Shown here piece after piece: positions 61,501-64,000 of a DNA stretch of 64,000 bases. The stretch is from assembly GCF_000737195.2 (NCBI RefSeq), contig NZ_JALM01000002.1:1-64000 (forward strand), in the 5' to 3' direction. This DNA is from Sciscionella sediminilitoris. GTDB lineage: Bacteria > Actinomycetota > Actinomycetes > Mycobacteriales > Pseudonocardiaceae. The notes beneath the pieces are model-generated. The model was given only the letters and a program-made list of their open reading frames with translations, had not been told where the DNA came from and ran no database searches. The number at the start of each line of letters is the position of its first letter. The first letter of the stretch is position 1. Made by a program: the position numbers and the translations under genes.

Positions 61501-62620
61501 CGCGCTTCCGTTGACGCCCAACGGAAAGCTCGACCAGTCCGCGCTACCGAGCCCGGGCCGCAGCACCGAACTCGCCGGGCCGCGCTCGCCGAAGGAGGAC
61601 GTGCTCTGCCGCCTGTTCGCCGACGCGCTCGGCCTGGAACGGGTCGGTATCGACGAGAGTTTCTTCGAGCTGGGCGGGCATTCGCTGCTGGCGAGCAAGC
61701 TCATCGCGGATGTGCGCGAGACGCTCGGGGTGCGGCTTTCCATCCGCAGGCTCTTCGAGTATCCGACCGTTGCCGGACTGGCGGACAAACTGCGGGACGC
61801 GGGCGGGGACGACTCGTTCGAGGTGCTGCTTCCCTTGCGCACCACCGGATCGCGACCGCCGCTGTTCTGTGTGCACTCGGCTTCGGCACTGGCCTGGCCG
61901 TATGCCGGGCTGCTCCGGCACCTGCCCGGCGATCAGCCGCTCTACGGTCTGCAGGCGCGCAAGCTCAGCGAGCCCGGATACACCCCGGCGAGCCTGACCG
62001 AGATGGCGCTGGACTACCTGGAGCAGATCCGCCGCATCCAGCCGCACGGGCCCTATCATCTGCTCGGCTGGTCGCTCGGCGGGAACATCGCGCACGAGAT
62101 GGCGGTGCGGCTGCAGGAATCCGGGGAACAGGTGGCGCTGCTGACCATCGTGGACTCGCATCCGCACGCTTCCTCGGACGGGCTGGCGACGGTGAGCGAG
62201 CCGGAGCTGTTCCAGTCCTATCTACGGCTGCAGGGCCACGATGTGCCCGAGGACTGGTACCCGACGCGGGCCGAGGTGCGCGAGCTCTACCAGCGCACCG
62301 GAAACCCGCTCGGCAGCCTGGACGAGGAGGCGATCGGGGCACTGGTCGCGGCGTTCTCCTCGCACGGCGACATTCTCAACGGCGCGGAGATCGGCACCTA
62401 CCACGGGCCGACCCTGTTCTTCGGCACGCAGGAGGATTCCCCCTTCGACCGTGGCTGGGGCGAGTACCTGAACGGCCCGGTCGAGCACCACAACGTGCCG
62501 TTCCCGCACACGCTGCTGATGCGGCCGCCCGCGCTGCAACAGCTCGGCCCGGTGCTGGCGAGGCGACTGCGCACGGCACAGGACGAGATCACCCAACAAC
62601 GGACGAGTATCGGGAGCTGA
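52523..62620 (+). CDS. Three-module NRPS: (C-A-T)x3-TE
   Basis: An NRPS of about 3,365 residues. Module 1: C (20-440, HHLIMDG near 148), A (455-940, YTSGSTGRPKG near 594), T (GGHSLL near 979). Module 2: C (1040-1475, HHIAGDGW near 1166), A (1494-1980), T (GGHSLL near 2017). Module 3: C (2067-2510, HHIASDG near 2200), A (2527-3010), T (GGHSLL near 3053). TE: about 3110-3360, GWSLGG near 3183. The first C domain resembles the acceptor C of EntF (YQRVHHLIMDGYG). Hand-read A codes are DADGFGLVDK, DADEAGMVDK and DADETGYVNK, with acidic residues that suggest basic amino acids. I chose GTG 52523 (MTEPRP); TTG 52490 is in frame. No epimerase domain is present. MbtH follows 2 bp downstream. Confidence 0.9.
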   Translation: MTEPRPIQISAEHESPRELRLSAAQSAVWYGQRIDRRNPMFNIALYLDVRGAVELARLGDAFDAVLGETEALRARVLAHDEQPVQVLDAPGTGVLDVLDLRSEPDPVAAALDWMRAEHAQPLNPVRGGLYRAVALHVAEDRVLVYQRVHHLIMDGYGAALVLARTAEIYQALSTGSRPPECSFGTLADLLAEEDAYLAGAEYAADRRYWLDRFADRPAASSPARRDEPMGHSFLRHSTEISEAARIELAGTARALGTGIAPLIVACFALYLHRVTGDRDVVFGLPVPARRTKTARVTPGMLSNILALRLRVHPETSIAELVRSASAEIRAALRHQRYRSERLRAELGSAVLDGPTINILPQQAKLPFGPHEASTHNLAVGPVEDLAVVVEQRADGLLLNLDANPGRYTAEELAGHAERFAAVLRAAAADTGARAADVVLHEEFPLAAEYATAEPTIPDLFATRVAETPEATALREKTAAISFRELDEWSNRFGNALLARGIGKGDTVAVLADRSCATIAALLGVFKSGARYLPVDPAYPAERIAFLLEDAEPALVLGASEPGPGGLSFAQCAAFPATPLSCPAPAPEDAAYLVYTSGSTGRPKGVVVEHGSLANLFAHQRSAMFDPARTATGSRARVAHLAGTAFDAYWDAVLWLADGHELVLLEDEVRTDPQACLDRLRQAGIDALGTTPSYLRQLLANGLLDGAGHPSVLFIGGEEIDPELWNRLGSVPGLLAVNLYGPTETCVDAVTARLAERETPAIGQPVRGMRAYVLDSSLRPAPDGVLGELYLSGPGLARGYHRRPGMTASAFLADPFAGNGSRMYRTGDLAVRCADGSIEFAGRADRQVKIRGHRVEPGEVEAQLAALEPVDRAAVAVRGTEESRRLLAYVTPSTVDTSALAERLAGQLPAHLLPARILAIAELPLTANGKLDRDRLPEPESAPATASASHAEQVCRELFAEILGLGAVGPQEDFFALGGHSLLATRLLGSLREALGVRLPIRALFESPTPAELAARIELGRTVTEQDRRRPALYRRPRGPRLPLSGAQRRLWFLHRMDAAGTEYHMPALLRCTGTLDLGALRAALGDLLARHEALRTVFAEQDGEPYQRVLEAPEIALPYEHPRDCAARVRAELDRPFDLSTELPLRALLLGTGEHEHLLVLVIHHIAGDGWSFTPLARDLGTAYAARTNGEQPEFEPLEVQYADYALWQAELLGDRADPESPAARQLAFWTSALAGLAEPELPLDHPRQGTRRPAAGSVPLELSPQTHVRIAELAAAHGASTFMVLHAALAAWCHRIGAGTDFPIGTAIAGRTEPALAELVGLFVNTLVLRADLSGAPSFTELLRRITETDLAAFENQDLPFDQVVEALAPQRIPGRNPLFDVMFTLQNNAAAQLELPGLTVTPAQGEPGAAKFDLSFSLRETFTEAGEPAGITGTLEYARDLFDPASADGFAATFTALTGELTRAPHRPVRSADLLGSRTGSRLHGPDSALTGATVGDLFAAQLHARPGERALVCGADELTFAELDARAGELARLLAGNGVLPGRTVAVALPRSADTVAALLAVTRIGAVYLSVDIEYPDERIAYLLADARPAVVLCTRETAARFGAEVSVLHTDQRAPEVELPAGPSAQDPAYLLYTSGSTGKPKGILVEHGSLENLLQNHRQRLFPARRARVAHLSGVAFDAAWDPVLWLLEGHELHLIQERMRRDPEALLDYLDREGIDFFETTPSYVDQLVSVGLLESTRPRILAVGGEAVEKSLWDRLAAAPRIRAVNMYGPTETCVDAVFSEIGERETPAIGSPVPNTTAYVLDAGLHPVPAGVPGELYLAGPGLARGYHGRGGLTAERFLADPFACDGTRMYRTGDLVRLGPDGALEFLSRTDDQVKLRGFRIELAEIAAVLSGAPGVAAARVLVHGQRLLGYVIGTETEVDLDGVRAHAARALPEYMRPHGIAVLEEFPLTPNGKLDRDRLPIPEAPAGSGRAPRDAGEERLCALFAATLGLREFGVDQDFFAAGGHSLLVTKLISRIRTEFGVELPLRTVFEAPTPETLAQCWSQARTAGPRLVPGPRPERIPLSYAQLRMWFLNDFQGADGGYNIAMAVTLRGELDRPALHGAITDLFARHESLRTLYRSVDGQPYQLVLGAELAKPPLPLVDVEPEQLSGALATDGAEGFKLEGELPARAKLLRLGEREHVLLFVVHHIASDGASTAPLARDLAEAYRRRMGYAEPPRPPLGVQYADYALWQRKALGGEDEPDSPVRAQLDFWTRTLAGLPEELALPHDRPRQANPAHHGGMVRFDLSPETYSRITALATGHGASVFMVLHACLAVLLSRLSGETDLAIGTPVAGRGDEALEELVGLFVNTLALRTDLSGNPGFTELLARVRDGDLAAFDNQEVPFERVVEALAPARSLGRHPLFQVMLTLENNTRPELSLPGLEVEIAEFDSAGAAKFDLSLSFTERDAGLAGTLEFNADLFDAVTAREIADRFSALVEQAVTAPERAIGDFELTLPGERDRLSAAARGVRVVPEGPTVVHAFERMAAQAPADAVSVVCEDEVLRTAELDARANRIARLLHARGVRRGSAVAVAVPRSVRTAVGMLAVLKAGAVYVPIDIGYPSERIEAVLTDADPDLVLTETGVPLPAGYSRVELDTDPEDGFSGAELETERPRGADPAYLIHTSGSTGRPKGVLVPHAGLVNLLHQHRGELFGPDRLRVALTAAISFDASWDPFLWMVAGHELHILAERHRKDPEELVGYLHEQRIDSVEVTPTQLRQLDAAGLFDSAHSPSVVTVGGEAISAQGWIRLRDLDGVRAQNYYGPTETCVNAMAARIEHGDRPHLGHPIVNTDAHVLDARLRPVPFGVAGELYLAGAGIAYGYLNRTGMTAERFVADPFAGNGTRMYRTGDRVRRRRDGNLEFLGRTDNQVKVRGFRIELGEVESTLLGQPGISEAAVLVRGEALVAYVVTDTEDVRWLRAALSRTLPEYMVPSVFVAVPALPLTPNGKLDQSALPSPGRSTELAGPRSPKEDVLCRLFADALGLERVGIDESFFELGGHSLLASKLIADVRETLGVRLSIRRLFEYPTVAGLADKLRDAGGDDSFEVLLPLRTTGSRPPLFCVHSASALAWPYAGLLRHLPGDQPLYGLQARKLSEPGYTPASLTEMALDYLEQIRRIQPHGPYHLLGWSLGGNIAHEMAVRLQESGEQVALLTIVDSHPHASSDGLATVSEPELFQSYLRLQGHDVPEDWYPTRAEVRELYQRTGNPLGSLDEEAIGALVAAFSSHGDILNGAEIGTYHGPTLFFGTQEDSPFDRGWGEYLNGPVEHHNVPFPHTLLMRPPALQQLGPVLARRLRTAQDEITQQRTSIGS

Positions 62621-62622
62621 GC

Positions 62623-62841
62623 ATGGCCGATCGCGTGACCAATCCGTTCGAGGCGCAGGACGAGGAATACCTCGTGCTCGTCAACCACGAAGGGCAGTAC
62701 TCGCTGTGGCCGCAGTGGTGTGCGGTGCCCGGCGGCTGGACCGTGGCCTATGGCCCGGACGAGCGCGCCGCCTGCCTGGAGTACGTGGAGCGCACCTGGA
62801 CCGACATCACCCCGCGCAGCCGCACGGCCGGTGCCCGATGA
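62623..62841 (+). CDS. MbtH-family NRPS accessory protein
   Basis: A 72-residue MbtH protein: NPFEAQDEEYLVLVNHEGQYSLWP, then GGWTVAYGPDERAACLEYV and TWTDITPRS, with the invariant SLWP and conserved Trp residues. MbtH proteins bind adenylation domains and are often needed for their activity or solubility. It starts 2 bp after the three-module NRPS stop and overlaps the ABC ATPase start (ATGA), so it should serve that NRPS and may also serve the opposite-strand NRPS genes, which have no MbtH of their own in the window. Confidence 0.95.
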   Translation: MADRVTNPFEAQDEEYLVLVNHEGQYSLWPQWCAVPGGWTVAYGPDERAACLEYVERTWTDITPRSRTAGAR

Positions 62842-63794
62842 CCGCGCACGTGCGCATCGAGGACCTGCACAAGTCCTTCGGCGGCAAACCGGCACTGCGC
62901 GGGGTGGACCTGGCCATGCGCGGCGGTGAGGTGTTCGCGCTGCTCGGCCGCAACGGCGCGGGGAAGACGACCACGGTGCGGATCCTGACCACCCTGCTGC
63001 GCCCGGATTCCGGCCGGGTGTTCGTCGCCGGGCACGATGTGCTGCGCACCCCGGACCGCGCCCGTTCCGCGATCGGGGTTTCCGGGCAGTACGCGGCGGT
63101 CGACGAGAAACTCACCGGGTTCGAGAACCTGTACCTGGTCGCGCGGCTGTACGGGATGCGCCGGGCGCGGGCGGCGGACCGGACGAGGGAACTGCTCGCC
63201 CGGTTCCATCTGGACACCGTGATGCACAACCGCGCGGGCAGCTATTCCGGTGGTATGCGGCGGCGCCTCGACCTGGCCGGTGCGCTGATCGCCGAGCCCT
63301 CGCTCGTGGTGCTGGACGAGCCGACGACCGGGCTCGATCCGCAGAGCAGGCAGGACACCTGGGCGCTGGTGCGCGATCTCGCGGCCAAGGGCACCACGGT
63401 ACTGCTGACCACGCAGTACCTCGAGGAGGCCGATCAGCTCGCGGACCGGATCGCGGTGCTCGAGGACGGCGCGGTGGTCGCCGAGGGCACCGCGGACGAA
63501 CTCAAGCGCATGGTCGGCGGGGAACGCATCGAGCTCGTGCTCGCCGAGGCACGCGATATCCCCGCCGCGGAACAGATCCTCGCCGAGATCGGGGACACCG
63601 TGCCGCACGTGGACGAAAGCGCGCGGCGGCTCGAACTGCGCACCGAGAGCGGGCAGATCGCGCTCGCCGATGTGGTCGCCCGGCTGAACATGCGCGCGAT
63701 CCCGGTGCTCGATCTCGGACTGCGCCGGGCCACGCTCGACGATGTCTTCCTCGCGCTCACCGAGGAACCGGCTGCCAAGGAGGTTCCGGCATGA
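62838..63794 (+). CDS. DrrA-type ABC exporter ATPase
   Basis: A 318-residue ATP-binding protein of the daunorubicin-resistance (DrrA) type. Walker A GRNGAGKTT, the signature SYSGGMRRRLDLAGAL, Walker B LVVLDEPTTGLDP, the H-loop TTQYLEEADQLADRI and the long C-terminal DrrA extension (about 230-318) are present. With the next gene it should form a two-component exporter. The overlap with MbtH and with the permease start ties it to the NRPS, so the likely cargo is the NRPS product, giving efflux or self-resistance. Confidence 0.9.
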   Translation: MTAHVRIEDLHKSFGGKPALRGVDLAMRGGEVFALLGRNGAGKTTTVRILTTLLRPDSGRVFVAGHDVLRTPDRARSAIGVSGQYAAVDEKLTGFENLYLVARLYGMRRARAADRTRELLARFHLDTVMHNRAGSYSGGMRRRLDLAGALIAEPSLVVLDEPTTGLDPQSRQDTWALVRDLAAKGTTVLLTTQYLEEADQLADRIAVLEDGAVVAEGTADELKRMVGGERIELVLAEARDIPAAEQILAEIGDTVPHVDESARRLELRTESGQIALADVVARLNMRAIPVLDLGLRRATLDDVFLALTEEPAAKEVPA

Positions 63795-64000
63795 CCGTGC
63801 TCAGCGCCCCCGCCGGCGGACTGACCCGGATCGCGCGCGATGCGGGCAGCCTTGCCTGGCGCAACCTGCTCAACATCCGGCGCACCCCCGGTTCCCTGCT
63901 GGCCAGCATCGTGCAACCGGTCATGTTCGTCGTGCTGCTCGCCTATGTGTTCGGCGGCAGCCTCGGCGGTCCCGCCTATCGCGAGTACATTCTCGCCGGG
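63791..64000 (+). CDS. DrrB-type ABC exporter permease (3' end outside window)
   Basis: Seventy residues are visible and the gene continues to the right. The ATG at 63791 overlaps the ATPase stop (ATGA). AWRNLLNIRRTPGSLLASIVQPVMFVVLLAYVFGG is the first cytoplasmic stretch and membrane helix of an ABC-2/DrrB permease. It should form the membrane channel for the exporter encoded with the preceding ATPase. Confidence 0.85.
   Translation, partial: MTVLSAPAGGLTRIARDAGSLAWRNLLNIRRTPGSLLASIVQPVMFVVLLAYVFGGSLGGPAYREYILAG

Overview
This window is from a high-GC Gram-positive genome and is almost certainly an actinomycete. The evidence is GTG starts, GC-rich codon use, a PknB-type kinase beside an FHA protein, MbtH, a mycothiol-dependent-isomerase-like protein, a DUF222/HNH gene and a DtxR/IdeR-type iron box. 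A filamentous, metabolite-producing genus (for example in the Pseudonocardiales) is plausible, but the genus is inferred and not shown. I saw no rRNA, tRNA, CRISPR array, phage or replication origin.

Region 1 (1-22.7 kb) is a catabolic and transport region made of small regulator-plus-enzyme units. It holds an epoxide hydrolase (cut by the left edge), a double-domain Lrp regulator divergent from an M20 amidohydrolase, an ArsR/DUF5937 regulator divergent from an alpha/beta hydrolase and an MHS-type MFS transporter, and a TetR regulator divergent from an APC permease and a YtcJ-like amidohydrolase with a 27-bp palindrome between them. Next comes a five-gene minus-strand operon (NCS1 permease, aldehyde dehydrogenase, SDR, two C-N hydrolases) divergent from a LysR regulator. 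It is followed by a flavin monooxygenase divergent from a tightly overlapping RidA, DUF1028, M20 and aspartase operon. The last operon suggests breakdown of an N-acylated or N-carbamoylated compound to aspartate and then fumarate.

Region 2 (22.7-24.6 kb) is a scar. It contains an IS5/IS427-like transposase remnant with in-frame stops, and a DUF222/HNH endonuclease gene broken by a frameshift and by an insertion of about 86 bp that has terminal inverted repeats.

Region 3 (24.6-39.3 kb, minus strand) is a biosynthetic operon: an NRPS (C-A-T-TE), an NRPS-PKS hybrid (A-T-C-A-T-KS-KR-T-TE with no acyltransferase domain) and a TauD-type dioxygenase, with an FkbM-like methyltransferase upstream. 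My hand-read specificity codes are Val-like and Pro-like for the two A domains of the hybrid.

Region 4 (39.4-51.6 kb) holds a helical-repeat protein, an FHA protein overlapping a membrane Ser/Thr kinase, a secreted beta-helix protein and a complete siderophore uptake operon (ATPase, lipoprotein, fused double permease) with an iron box at its head. It also has a Tat-exported glycosidase-like lipoprotein, a ketopantoate-reductase-like enzyme, and a MarR regulator divergent from a DinB-like protein with a 37-bp operator that runs into the start codon.

Region 5 (51.6-64 kb, plus strand) starts with a regulatory intergenic region and a small gene for a secreted Trp-rich peptide with its own strong terminator. 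A three-module NRPS (C-A-T x3, TE), MbtH and a DrrA/DrrB-type exporter follow, and the exporter runs off the right edge. The EntF-like first C domain and the nearby iron-uptake operon make a siderophore a reasonable hypothesis for this second assembly line.
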